In this document: in pieces, positions 27,101-42,100 of the stretch
Layout of the letters: each line of letters opens with the position of its first letter
Numbering within the stretch: the first letter of the stretch is position 1
Origin: Nectonema munidae
Taxonomy: Eukaryota > Nematomorpha > Nectonematoida > Nectonematidae
Assembly: GCA_030549495.1 (NCBI GenBank)
Contig: JAUIRK010000101.1
Span: forward strand, 682,001-746,000
DNA length: 64,000 nucleotides
Reading direction: 5' to 3'
Made by a program: the position numbers and the translations under genes
Notes under the pieces: generated by a model
What the model saw: only the letters and a program-made list of their open reading frames with translations
The model's database searches: none
What the model was told of the DNA's origin: nothing

Positions 27101-30100
27101 CTAAATATTATCACGATTATAGAAATTTTTGACATGTGCATATTTTGACAACAAAAAATTTAGCTATAAAAATTTTACAAATTATATAGCCAGGTAGAAA
27201 TACAAATACCGAGAAAATTTTAAGAATTACAAACGAAATACAAGTTTATTATGGAGGGATACTTCTCAGAGAAGATTAGTTTTAATAAAAATTCAAAAAT
27301 CAGGAATATAGTCTTATCTCTCCCCTTTTTATCATATAACTTATATTAAAAATTGTAAACTTATACAATTTAAGGAACCAAAAAAGGATCAATATTAATA
27401 TTAAAAAATTGCCATATTTGCGATGTTTGTCGGCAGATGGTCTAGTGGTAGGAGCGTAGGGTCTGGATCCAGATGGTCTATGTTCGATCCCTGATTGTGA
27501 CTATCCTTACCATCTGTCCAGCTATAGAAGTTTTTTCTTCCTTTGGATTCGATACCGACAACTATTAAAATAGTTAGTGAATCGGAGAGAAAACTTAGAC
27601 TCCGACTTACTTAAAAATTTAAAACATTTAAACTTAACTCTTGCACCCAGTTTTGTCTAAAGAAGAGATATTCCATATCCGTACATAAAATAAACTTTAT
27701 TTTTCATTTCCTAAAATACTTAGAAAAATTGAATTTTAGTACTTAAAAATATTTGCCTTTGACTGCTTAATTATATTAAATACCGATACTGAATTCGAAG
27801 ATTCATAATTATTAAGATAAATCTGAAGGTTTATTGTTTTTAGGTTATTAGAATAACTTTCCATATCGAAGCTTCGACTATTGAAATATAGAGTATAGAA
27901 GACTGTCTTTATTAGTTTGTAATTAAAAATAGTAAAAAAAATTATATACTTAAGATCAAAATGCATTTAGTTTAAGCTTCTAACTAGGGTAAGTTAAAAT
28001 TTAGTTTGATTTTAAGTTAAAGATTTATATATTTCATTTTTTTCATTTTAATTACTGAATCAAACAATCTTTATCATAACTATAATTATATTAGTTTTAA
28101 ATAAGAAATATATAAATTAACTAATTCGCCATGATAGTGAACTAATAATAATTAAGTAAATTGGCTGACATCAACATTTTCAGATGAGGCACTAAGCAAG
28201 ATTAACCCTTTCAGGCACAATGGGACTCCTTTAAATTAAAAATCATCTGCTTTGAGTATATACAACCCCATTGAAAAAGAAAAGAAGACGATAAATTTCA
28301 GAAAATCAATGACTGAAACTGCTAGTAGACTTAGATTTATTTATTCTTTGTGGCATGACAAAAGAGTGACAAAATATAAATTTTTATTTTTACAAATTTG
28401 CATTATCTTCAAGCGTTCTTTGTCTTCTGTTATAAACTTTCTATCCATACCATTAATTTAAATAGCAGACTAATGACTTTTAATTTATTGTCATTATTAA
28501 TATATTTTTTTATCAATACATTATATAAAACGAATATGCTTATTTTATAAAAATTAATCTTGTCATCTATGCATTTGCTTAATCATTCTTTCCGTTTTAT
28601 TATTATTTAACTGGGTCAAACCTTGATAAAAATATTAAATTGTATTTTTTTATTTTTTTGCACCTTAACGAATTTTATAAGGAAATTCAAAGAAGTTATT
28701 CAAAGAATAAAAGGAAGAAATTCAAAGAATTCAAAGTAATCAAGTAAATAACTTAAGTATTGTTAACTAACCAATAAATTAACTAATCAACTAACAAGCA
28801 AACTAACAAACTAATGAAAAAACTTACAAACTTTTCATTTGTCACTCATTAAATTTATATGTGTCACTCCTATGAACATTATATAAGAAGTGTCCTTTGA
28901 TTTATTATGGTAATTTTTTTATATTTATTTTTACCAATGTTATTGGCTTGCTTAAACATTTACACTTTATTCCTATTAATACATTATACGATTTAGTGGA
29001 CCATTTTGATCGTGCTGTTTTGTATTTTCCCTGTAAAAATTAGAAACTCCTTAACTAAAAATATTAACAAAGAAAAATGTCAAAAATTATAAAATTTAAA
29101 ATAAATACCCAATTTTCGCAAATTATGTAAATTTATAAAAAACTTAAATATATTGGATGTTTTCATATTGCGAAATTTTAAGAAAAAGTTATTATTAGAG
29201 ATGACTGAACAAATTGTGAAAAAATGCAAAATTTAAAATATTCACATACTTAACATCATTTCGTTCATTATTAATGATAATATCATGGTCTAATTTTTAT
29301 ATTTGAGTATAGGAAAGAAATAAAAGTTTGTATGATGAATAGGAAATAAATGCTTTTCAGTGAAATCTTTTATGAGATACTGTAAAATTTGACATCTCTG
29401 CATAGTTTATTTGAGATATATATAACTTTTTACATTTAAGCGAGTTTTAAGAACTTTTTGATATAGTAGGTCAAAACTGTATTAAGCTTAATCAGGATTA
29501 ATGGGAAAGAATTAAAACGAGAGGCTATGGTCAGGGGCTGTTTATAAAAATGCCATTAAAACAGTTTAGGCTGTGCATAGATTTTTGAGGGGTTTTTGTT
29601 CTTTTGGTTTACCTATGTTCACAAATAATATAATAAATTTGATGTAAAATTTGTAATATATGAATTCTTTCTTTAGTTGAATACAGCATGATAATACAAG
29701 TTTCTGGAATCACATATGAAGATGGCATGATAAATCAAAACTCCTTAGCATATAGCACTTTGGTGAAGAAGTTGAAGGAAGGTTTTGGAAAAATTATTGA
29801 AAAGTCTTCTCTGTCAAATTTTTACAAAGATATCGATGTTAAGAGCATTGAAATTTCAGAAGATAATAACATATCAATTGATTTTGATATTCTCCTCAAA
29901 TCAGAATACAAAGGTATATTATTCATTTAATTTATATTGATTATTATATTAGTTTAAAATTATGCGAATTAATTGACAAATTTGTTAGTCAATTCTGAAC
30001 ACTTCACTTACAGATAGATAAGTTTATATATTTTGAAATTCTATATTTGATTGGTTGCATGTATAACAAAGTGATAGTTAAATAATAATTTATCACTGAT

Positions 30101-33100
30101 TAAAGATAAACTGGGTCTAGTAAGCCGAAATATTTTTTTGAATATTAAAATCTATGATATTTCAAATAAAATCATCAAAAATTCAAAAATAATAAACCCA
30201 AAATGTGGAATAAATGTGTTCCTGTTTATTGACTGTTTTTGTTGTGAATATTTATACTCTATATGTTTGAAATATAGTTTTTTTCCAAAACATTTTTGGA
30301 GAGTTTTTGTTTTTAAATAAATTTGGAAATGCAATGTCCATGTAGGCATAATAAAATACCGAAAAACGATCTTTGTAGAAAAATTAGAAGCAGTTTATAT
30401 TTGAAAAGAATGCTTTATCATCTCAGTTTGAAAAATGAGATGATAGCAAGGACTACAAGCTCTCAAGAGTGAGGGGGAATATAGTTTTTGTATTTAATTA
30501 AGTAAGATTAATATCATTCTTTTAGGCAATTACGACAATGTTTATGATGAAGTGTACAAAAATTTGGTGAAGGATAAGTTTGAAATTGGCTCGTTAAAGC
30601 TCAGCTCTGAGATTCCTAAAGTTTATCAAATGATCTTCAATGTGGTGAAGAGGCATGGATCTCCCATCCAGTACACAAACGAATACGACAACAGAGTTTC
30701 GCTTTTGTTCATCGAACTATCACACACTTTCGAAAAAGGCGTAATCCTCTTATTCAACTTACTTTTTATTTTCCGAGCCCCATTTTTCCTGTAGGATGAA
30801 AACGTATTCAAAGTGTAATTTCAAAGGGCAATTTTTTGGAAATATACATCTACTTTTTGTAATTCTATTTCATTTCGTCTTTTTTGAAATGCAAAATAGA
30901 ATCATAAAGAGATAAAACAGAATTACAATGGGAAGAAATCGAATTACAAAAAGACGAAATATAACTTAAAATAGTATAATTTCATTTATATATTTTCTTC
31001 CATTTTAAAAACACTTGGAATATATATTCATATTACACAGATAAGAAAATATTTTTATAAAGGAAATTCCATATGTGCCTCCCCATTCATACATAAAATT
31101 GCTGAAAATTGCTCATTTATTTTATAATAATCAGAGGTGTCTTAACCTGAATGGGAGGCACATATGGAATTTCATTTATAAAAATATTTTCTTATCTCTG
31201 TAATATGAATATATTACAAGTGTTTTTAAAATGGAAGAAAATATTTTTATAAATGAAATTCCATATGTGCCTCCCATTTGGGTTAAGAATTTGATTTATA
31301 AAAATATTTTCTTCCATTTTAAAAATACTTGTAATATATTCATTATATACATTAGTAAGAAACTAAATAGTTATTAATTATTATCTAATTCAAAATGGCT
31401 TCTTTAATTTTATATCATTTTATCACAATAAATAGTAGTAAAAAGTTAAAAGATTTATTACTGAAAAAAAATAAAATACAATAAATGGAAATGCCTCCTA
31501 AATTCTAACCTTGATAAGATTACGTGTTAATATATATATATATATATAACATTTGAATTTTTCAATAAATATTGATTAGGTTTTTCTCTTTTATATACAA
31601 TTATAAACTTTAAAAATTTAAATATTGGAGGCATGAATGAAGAGGATACGTTTTGACCGAGTTAGAAAATGGAAAGAAAATATTTTTCGCTTCAAACCAC
31701 ATTTTTAACAAATTTAGCAAATTTAAAACTTTTGGTCAATTTATTTTCAAAGTGTAGTAAAGTCAAATGAGATTCTCAATACGCTGACTTCGTTCTTCGA
31801 TGGCGAGAATTTACTCGTTTAAGGGCAGAAAAAGCGGATTCAATCATAGAAATCGAATATCCTGCTGTCAGAGCTATTATAAAAATCTGTTTTGAAATGC
31901 CAGTCCTACTTAATATTGAAACAAAACTCATTATTTTTGAGATTAAAACAGTTTTTATTTCTAAATTTAACTCATTAGCTTTTCTATTTAAATGATTTTT
32001 GTAAAAGTTTTTTATAACTGGGCGAAATACGCGGCACTCAGCTTTAAGTTGTTCTGCAGTTAAGCAGGTTTTGACTTTTTTTATAGTCTAGTATATTATT
32101 TTTATTAAGGATAGTAGAGCTTCTAGATTTTCAGCGTGAAGTAGGTATTATTACTTGGACTTAAGTTTTCAAAACTTTTCCCAAAGTTTTATATTATAAT
32201 TTTTAAAACTGTTCATGAACTTGGAATCTAGAATATCTAGTATTTCAAAGATAAGTCTACTTAGATGATTTAAGTAAAAATTGAAAAATTATTAAACTTA
32301 GGAGCTTAAAGATTGTACATATAAATACATAATATTTTCGCGTTTAAGTATATGGGTCTCAATTATCAAAGTTTTTTTGCCTGAAATAAAGGAGTGATAG
32401 TTAATTTCTAAGTTTAGAGTTGCCTAATAATCAATAACTGTCCTTAATTTTTGAGTTACACTTGTAACAGCTAAATAGAAAAGTTGTCAAAATTTTACTC
32501 TATACATTTAGGATTAGCTATTTTGTAAAGAAAAAGACCTTTCTTATCACGGCCGTGTGTAATTAATATATTCTTAATTACAAGGTTATATAATTATATA
32601 CTTATTGTAATTGTGCGTACAAGATATAGTTTGTCATAACTGGAAATTGTGAGTTCTATTGTATTCTATCATTCCAACTAACCCTACACAGTGTGAAAGA
32701 CCGTTTTCAGCTATTGAAGCCTCACTCACCAGTTCGACTTTGTGTGTCATGTCAACTTTAAAAATTTGTGAGGTTCTCGCATAGTGTAGGGTTAGAGATG
32801 ATACAAGAGAACTCAGAATTTCCATTTTTATAATTATAGTTTAAAAATTAAAAATATAAAATCATGGAAAAATTTGTCATTTAATTTATATAAAAAGAAA
32901 AAAAAATGAAACTTAAAAACAACAATGTGAATGTTTACAGTAAAAAGTAAAAAGTGATTTATAAATTTAAAGGATACAGTAATAAAAAATTGCCAATTTA
33001 TTTTAAATCTAATAAAAATTATTCAAAATTCTTTAAAAATAGGAATTAATTGGCATTCATTGAGAGTTCTTCGGACATTCCTTCTCCGATGTGAAGACAG

Positions 33101-36100
33101 TTGCGGCGGTTGACAGTTTAAAAGACGGCCTTAAAGTCTACATCTTTACGTAGGCATAGTGCTACCTACAGACGTTCATTTTTTCACGCTTCCCCCTTTC
33201 TATCTTTTACTTAATTTTTAGAAATAAAAAAATTCAATTGCCTTCTAAACTAAGTAAAATCAATAGAATATTTAATAATTTGCTCTATAAAGGCGTAAAA
33301 TAAGGGGCGTGAGTAGGGTTAGTTAGATGCTTGATTCGATAACTCAAGGTCTTGGGTTCGATCCCGCATCAAGCCTGCTTTCCTCATAGTTCGATACAAG
33401 CGGCGCAATTGTGCCTTCTCGATGAAAACACCCGAGGTTACCTTTACCTTTACCTTCTATATGAGTATTGAAATTGAAAGAGGCCGAGAATATGTATCGC
33501 CATTATGATGTTTTACATAATAAGTCTGCAAACTTTTTAAATCATTAGCCCAAAATGCGTTAAATCAAGTCGACGTCATTTAAAAGTAAGGTATACGCAC
33601 ATACTTTTACTTAAATTAGACTTCTTTACCCCCAAAATTCCATTTTTATCGAAATTTTTGTCATTTACCCCTGTTTTCTGACTTCGGATCTACACAATTC
33701 GTACATTTTATTTTGTATTTTTAAGTTTACTCAAGAATTAGAAGCGATGCTTCCCTAATTAGAATTTCTAAAATCTAAACTATCAAATTTAAAAGTAAAA
33801 AATAGACCATATTCCTTATGAATGAAATAAAAAAAGAAAATGATTTATTATATGCATGATAATTCATAAAAAGTAGAAATTCAAATGATGTGTCTGTTTA
33901 TCAATTTAGATTTTCTCACTGCTTTGCTAACTTTGATATGAATTTCATATAAAAAAAATGAACAGGACAATTTAAAGTAAAAATGTTATATTTTTTCTGT
34001 AAAACTGACTTAAAAATTTTATTCTCACAAAGGATATGAAGGGGAAATATGAAGATAATATAAAAAATACAGAGGAGAATTCTGCTAAAAAAAGAAATAG
34101 GGGGAGGGGGACTCATCACCTAGTCCTACCCTGGAATGAGGCTTCTGGTAGTGCCTATAATAAATGTGTTCATAAATGACACCGTTTTGTGTATTTTAAT
34201 GCTGCATAAAATATATTTATGATATCTCTTTTTAATTAATTATTTTATATTTGAATAATTGACATCTTTATCCATGTATAAATTTTGCTCAATATATGGT
34301 GAGAGCATTGATCTTGTTGTTTGAGATCTCTCTAACGGCATTCTAATATTCACTCAATATTAGTTAAAGCTGAATAAGAAACTGGAAAAGTTTGCTGTTA
34401 ATACTTCAAATAACTAACGTATTTTTGTAATGATTTTCATCATATGTATAGATAAAGTGAGTCTGAGTCTTCATAAAAAATGTTCAAACTTTATAATAAA
34501 TTTTGGATAATTTAAATTAATTTAATCTTTTTCTCGCTGTTTCAATCTGAGGATGAGCACATTGGTCGAAAATTTATAATTTTTGTCATGAATAAATGTT
34601 TTACTGTCTATTAATTGATTTTAATCATGTTTAATTGTTTATACATCAGTGTTTTATTCATATTTTAGATATGGGAAATGATTGAGAAATTGGGCTTGAA
34701 GAAGAGTATCAAGAAAGTGGGTGTGAGTAGAATTAAAAAGAGTTCAAATGGCATTAACGTGTCCTTTTCCCTTTTCCTCGACAAAAATTGTTACCCCAAA
34801 TGCAAAGACGTAGAAAAGAGGATATACAATGAGATCAAGAAGAACAATGGAGAATTGGGAAACACCGGCTTGGTTATTTCGGAAAGAATCCTCACTGCCG
34901 TCAAAAAATACCGTAAGGATTTGTTCTTCGAGAGGATTTGCTTTATTTCATTTTAAACGATAATTTTTTTATTCCTCAGAATCTTTAGATGGAAAATCCA
35001 AGCTAGCTTCTCAGCTGAAAGTGAATTTAAAGAATGAAGCCCTAGAAAATAAATTCAAAAGCGTCGGACAAGCATTCCATGAGAATAAAAATTTTAAAAT
35101 TTTTGATGAAGTCGAAACAAAGATCAAGACTGAAAAAGGTAGGGTTTTTTGTAATCATAACACTTTTAAAATGCGAAAACAACGTGAGTTGTTGTATACA
35201 GTGTAAAGCTGTAGGGATTAAAAGCTCTCTATAAAGATTCGAGAGCAAGAAAAAACATTCATTCATTAAATAAAAACTTCTACAAAAATTCCAATTAAAA
35301 TCTACTTTCTGGATCAGGCCTCATGTTGGTAACAATGGAGATCTTTTTTGGCATCACGTTAAAAGTCTGGAGTAGATTCCCAATATCTTTTTTCCCATGT
35401 TTCTCTTTATTAACAAGTTTTCTGATCAAACCTTTTTGATCAAAAGTGTAAGAAAACATAACCTATTCGGTCAAAAAGTGCTAAACCATAAAAAAATAAA
35501 ACATTTGAATATCATAAAATATAAAATTATCTATTATTCAAAAATTCAATCCCAAAATACTACTTTTTACAAAATTGATGAACATGTCTTGCAATAAATA
35601 GCATAAAACAACTTCGAAAACATCATGACAAATATTCTAAAGGGGATCCCTTTATAACCTTATAAAAATTAACGCTATTAAAATGATAATAAACTTTAAA
35701 TAAACAAAGATATTTTAAAAACATACTTAACATGTAATTTATGCAATTTAGGTCACCTAAGCGATCAAATTATCACTAAAAAGAACTTTCTAACTTACCA
35801 CGATTAGCATTAAAAGATTCAGCAAAACCTCCTGAACTATGTAGAGCCATGCTTACTGAAACTTGTAAATAAAGATTTTTGAAAGTTAGAATAAAATTAT
35901 GTTAAATGAAAAAATGATGTTGCTAAAAATAATTCTAAATTCAACTTACGACATTTTAGAGGAAGTTATTGACAAGGTAGGTAGGTAAGTGTTAGGAGCT
36001 CAAAGCACGTTCGAAACTTAATTGATATGCTTGCGGTGTTATTCAAAGAAGATACAAAGTAGGTTCTTGAAAGAGTCTACAATTTTTGTTCAAATTGAAG

Positions 36101-39100
36101 CAAAAGTTATAAAGCAAAAGGTAAATCAGTGTAGAGATAATTTATCAATAAAATATTTAAGGATTGAAATAAAATAGTTAGTTCAAAGGAGTAAGGTGGG
36201 GTGAGGAATAATAATATCAAACATGGAATGTTGGATAAAGCTTTAAATACGAGTTCAAAATGTTACAAACTGATTATGAAAATAAAAGATGCGAGGTTGA
36301 TTCAGAATTTATAAGGCATAATCTACAAATAAAAGTTTTGGAGAGATTGATGCGAAAGAATGCAAGAACAGTGACCAGAGAGCCATCTTATAAGAGTTCG
36401 AGACAATAAAATTATGGCTGGACCATGTTTTATGTATCGGATAAAGATCGACTAGAGAGATTGTAAATGTATGAAATAAAGAGCGAGTCAAAGACACTGA
36501 AATAAACGGAGAGTGAATAACTTTGGGGAAATCTCAAATACGTTTAGGTAACAAATGTAGATAGCAATTTTCAAAAATGTTTGAGAGAGAAGGACATCAA
36601 TGAATACAGATGGTGAATAATTTTTAAAGTAGAAGAAGTTTGGAGAAAAGGATTAGAAAGAAAAACCGAATTTTCTTCATTAGAAAAAGATGATTCATAA
36701 TATTTCGGGAATCAGTAAAAAATCAAAATGACCTATGGATGAAAATAGAGAAGAGAGTTCCAGAAGCAAGTCGCATGCTGACAAAAAAGTGATGCATTCT
36801 GCCTCAAAGGTATAGTGGCGTAAGTCAAGAGATGAATAAAACTTGTAAAAATATATATTTGAGATAGGTTGAAATATTGCGAATGTTACACCTTATTGGT
36901 TCACTCTTTTTATGCGTCAGAGAATATTTGTAAATTTTGTGATTATTGGGAGATGAAAAATTAGCTATTTTGGCATGATTTTTGTTAGAATAAAAATGAA
37001 GAGAAAAATGGTTAAGAGAAGATGGAAGTTAGAAGAGTGATTGGAGAAACACTAGAATGAACAGGAACATATAAAAGGTAAGGTCCGAAAGATGAAAGCT
37101 AAGAATTGAAGAAATTAAAGGATAGGAAAGCATGGGAAAAGTGGAGAAGAGGATTAGTAGAATTATATGTGAAAAGGAAATGTTGAAAGGTTCTGTTCAA
37201 TTGAAAATTGTAAGGGAGGCAATTGGGCAAAATTTCCAGTGAACGGGTAGGCGTGGAGCTGAAAGCTCGAGTGACGTTGATAAGACATAAACGGTGAATT
37301 TTAGATAAGTAAGATACAGATGATGGACATTGAATTTCAGAACCCCAAATAAGAATCCCAAACTGGAAGATTGGGAGAACAATGAAGTTGTATAACTGCA
37401 TTAAAAATAAAATGAGTTAAAACCGTTTTGGAAGTGTTAAAATAAATTTTGTAAGTGCTTTCAAAGCCAGTTAGAAAATGAAAAAATGGAATCATTTCAC
37501 CAATGTTAATTTGTTGAGAATCACTGTTGAAAACGAATAGAACATCATCGGAATAGCATTGTTCAAAGTCAATATGGGCAATTAAGATATTTTTTCATCT
37601 TTTAATTTTAGAAAATAGTATTATGAATATTGTCATTTAGCACATATATTAATTTTACAGGTGTATACCATTTTTTCAAAAAACTTAAAGTTTTGACAAC
37701 AAACTGTTAGGAAATAATGAAAAAATTTATATTAAAGATTTTAAATTATTTATAAACTAAAATTGTCGATTGATTCAAAAATGCTAGAAAGAATTTTTGT
37801 CGCTTAAAGATTTTTTAAATAGTTTTTATAAAAAAAAGCCTGAACTAGACATTTGTAGATGGGGGTTATTTAGAATAAAATTCTTTGATAATAATAGTGT
37901 AATTTCTTTGTATATTGAATTTCTATTAAATCTAATAAATTTTGTAGCTATATCAAATAATTTTTTTTTCTGATGAAACTGTCAAATTTATCCCAAACAC
38001 CCTCTATAAACGACCCGCAAACTGAGTTTACAACTTATGAAGTTTTTTCGTATATATGTATACAAATATATAGGAAAACTTATAAAGCAATATGAATGAA
38101 AGTGTTATTTTTTTCAAAACATATTTGCACATTTATATTGATAGTAAGCGAATAGGGAATTTCTGTGTTGCCTTTTTCTTAAAATACTGATAATTATAAA
38201 TTAAAAATCAAATTTATTAATTATTCTTAACTTTTTGAATTTTTTATTTTAGAACTTAAATCTTTCAATTTGCTTCTGAGTGTGTACACTTCAAAGTTTT
38301 TTGAAAATTTGGGCAAAAGCAAAAATTTGATCATTCCGCATGTAAAAAAGTTGTTTATAGAAATTGTAAGTCTTAAGTATTATATACTTACAATACTTTC
38401 AAAAAAAATCTATTTAAATTCAAGGTGAAAGATGCGTTGACCATTAGTCCATTAAGATACTCTTTTAATTCTGTTAAAATCAACAAAATTGATGAAATCG
38501 CGAATGACAGATTGAATTACTTAATAAACTTCACGATTTATCTTGATAAATCCAGTGAAAAAGTTTCAGCCAATCAAATCCTTTTCCACATAGAAGAATA
38601 CTTCAAGAAAAAAAATACACCCAATGAATATAATCTTCTATACATCAATCCTTTTCCTGACTTGTGCATTTCTAATGGTAATTACATATACTCTATTCTC
38701 CATTTCTTAAATATAGATTATATGAAAACATTAATGACGATTCGGTACTAGGTGCAAATACCAGTTATTATGTTAATGCAGTGTTTCTCAAACTTGGGGT
38801 AAATTACCCCTGGGGTAATTTAACAATTTTTCGGGGGTAATTAAGGGTTTGGAGAAAAAGAAGTTAATAATTCTGAAAATAATAATTGCGGTACCTGGCC
38901 TTAGAATTTTATGTCAAAATAGTTTTAGTATGTAATGTTGTTAACTAAACTATAACAATGTTCAAATACAATAAATATAAAATATCTCTATTGTTTTCAT
39001 TTAGTAATATATAATTATGTTGACAACATTTTTGAAAGGGGTAACATGCTTATTGGGGCATATTAAATTGGGTAACAATTTAAAAAAGTTTGGGAACCAC

Positions 39101-42100
39101 TGTGTTAATGGAACAAATTGTCTTTGTTTCATAAAATATTTAGACTTTACATAACTCTGAAGATTCTCTTATATCAGCATTTATATTATGGGTTGAACTT
39201 GTTTAAAATATTTATTCCTTACCATCATCTTATATTTTTGCTTGTCTTTGTTTAATCCTAGACCTAAAAAAAGTTTAGATATTAGAGCCGTTTGTTGAAA
39301 AAGTAAAATTCAATTCTTCAGTTAAACATATGGTACACTCCGTTTGTCAAATTGCCATGGTTGGAACTTCACACAAGAATGAAAATATTTTTATTAAACG
39401 CAAACGAAATGATTATATTGAACATATTTTTGAACAATTTTATTGAGTCGGCTTGGTTATCTCTCTCCTCCACAGTTATAAATCATTTTTTGCTTATCTT
39501 TATAAAAAAAATTACATTAAATTTTTTTAAACTATTGTAGCAAATAAAATTAAAAAAAAATTTAATTTTAAATTTTTCTTATTTTTAGAAAAAAAGAAAC
39601 ATCTTTTAAAACTAACTAACGAGTTAACAAATTAGCGAACTAACTAACTCTCTACTTTTTCAACTAATTCAAGGTATAAACAAGTTTTAAGATTCATGTA
39701 TATGAAGTTGTCCATTCCATTAAGTGGGCATGAGATTTGCCCACTTCGTGAAATAGTCAATTTCGGAGCTTCAATTAATTTATCTAAAATGATCTTTATA
39801 AAATCATTTACATCTATTTATATGCTGGCTATAACATATAATCATAAAAATGGGATCTATATGATTTATATGCTGATGTATTAATTTGCTTGATAAAAAA
39901 TAAAATCGCTCTATAAATCGGCGGTTATACCTAAAGGCAAAATACCCTATTTATATTTTTCTTACTTTAAATATTTTTCATTCAAAATTTTTAAATATTT
40001 TTATTCTATTCAAAAATAAATGTAATTTGTTTGAACAAACTGGAAATGCCATTAATCATTAAATGTATTAAAAAATTGTCTTAAAGCAATATCTGAAATA
40101 AATTCGCAATATATTTTCTTAATTTTATGTTACTTCCTTTGAATTCCATTCTTGTTGCCTTTGTTTGATGAATTTTTCTTCTATATCTTCTGATGTCTGG
40201 CATACCTTCCAAAAAGAAGTTAGTAATAAAACCTCATGCTCATAAAACACTTGTACAGTTTATGAAGGATAGGATTCTCATTCAAATTGTCGTTTATTCA
40301 CTATAACGAATTAAATTGTTTTATTAGCCAATTTAACAATGAAAAACGAAAGTAAGTTTTTTACCGCGTTGAATATATATACATTTTGGAGTACACACTG
40401 ATTATTATTATCCATCATGTATTGACATTATTAATACTATTAAGAAAAAAAAATTCAAACAAAGAATCCTTAATATATATCTGATTTGATGTCTTGATTT
40501 TTCGAGATTATGAATTTTGGAACTAAATATTTAAATGCTGAATTGACATAAATTCTCTTCTGATTAGTTGACTGCAAATATGATGAAGTTTGCTCCTTAC
40601 ACTTTGGCGCTTACCGATGTTACTGTGCTCAAGGCTACTTCAGAGACCTACCAGATGGGCGCTGCTTCAAAGCATATTGCAATCCGAGTAACAGCTCTCT
40701 TTTGACATGCGGTGACAAAAAGGAATGTGTCTTTGAGCTGGAAAACCAGGAATACAGATGTAAGTGTGCTGCAGGATTTCATATCAGTCCATTCTCTTCC
40801 GAGCAGTGCATTAAAGCTAGGTGCTCATTACAAACGCAAAACTGCCCTCAAAATGAAGTTTGTAGGTAAGCTTCTTCATCACTTCAAGAATAAGAATCTA
40901 AAATTTTTTTTATCCAAAATTAAGCTCCATAAAACAATATTATTATATATAAATTTTATTTCGAAACCTTTAAAAGGTTCAGCACGCTAAGCAAATATTA
41001 TTTTTTTATCTCACATACTCTTTTAAGTAAGTGTGATATGACAAAACATTGAACAAAATTTGCCAAACCATATCCCTTCAAATTTGGTGACTTTTACTTA
41101 AATTGTTATCTGCATCTTTTGTAATCATTTTCAAGATAGTTAAAAAAATTTTTATTTCTATAGAATTTCGAGGAGTTTTTATATCTGTAAATTTGTTGAT
41201 AAAAATCACTATCATTATCAATCAAAATTTTGATTAGCGATAAAAAATTTTCTAAAAAAATGCTTCAAATTAAAAAAAAATTTTGATACTAAATCGACTA
41301 TGCTTATTTCATTTTTGTACTGCATTTGGGCCAATACGGTTAAAAAATATCTGAAAGTAACATTTGAATTAGTGATGTATGTCTAAAAATTAGTTGTTCA
41401 AAAAAATCATTTGTATCAACGTTTTTTATATTTGTTAAATAATACAAATTTATTTTTTTTAAATATATTTTGGCTCATACAATTTCTTGAATCTTATTGA
41501 GTATGAAATAATTATTTAAAAAATTAAAGAGCAAGCGTGTGATCAAAAGAAAATTTCTCCAGTAGGAGTTTTACTAGTATATGCTTTTAAATAGATAACG
41601 TAGTAGTCCTATGGAGAGCTAATTAATTTTAAAAAAGAATTATGTATATTGATCAAATCTACCATGTTCCAATGAACTAGGAAATTCTGAAATGATCTAT
41701 TATTAGGTGGTTTAAAAAATATTTGAGTGAACAATAAGTTCCTCCTTTGCAAATGAAAAATCTTTAAACGTATAGCTTATCTTAAATAGAATCAGCTAAT
41801 TAATAATACTAAAGTCTTTCATCATATGGTTTCCATTCCTTGCAAAAATCAAACTCATAAACTGGTAATATTTGAAGTCTCCTCTTTGATTTTTATATAT
41901 TTATATAATAATGAATTTTTTTATTTTTCATTTTAATCATTGTAATGTTAACCCATATGGCACTTATACACACTGTCCTAAATGTTGTATGATAGGACGC
42001 ACAACGTCGAATTGTAAAAATCCTAATATTTGTAAGTTTTGTTCAGAACCCCAAAATGGCCAGGGGCACTTTAAAAGAAACAAATGGTTATACATTTGTA

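Larger units (their letters stand above)
30741..34668 (+). other. intron 9 (3.9 kb)
   Basis: Phase-0 intron splitting SEA domain 6. It contains a nested inverted-repeat cluster (30850-31345), a TA run (about 31532-31548), a minus-strand hAT transposase fragment (31760-32110) and a SINE (33303-33457). A block at 33100-33165 shares gtttaaaagacgg and flanking gcggt-type words with 17250-17310, perhaps one old repeat. The remainder is featureless. Confidence 0.6.

Noticed and set aside
27430-27510. tRNA gene
   Set aside because: Boxes A and B are present, but the T-arm does not pair and a SINE body follows, so it was called a tRNA-derived SINE.
28204-28460. Another piggyBac-type MITE beginning TTAACCCTTTCAGGCA
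   Set aside because: No matching right end was found, so only the single end is mentioned under the intron.
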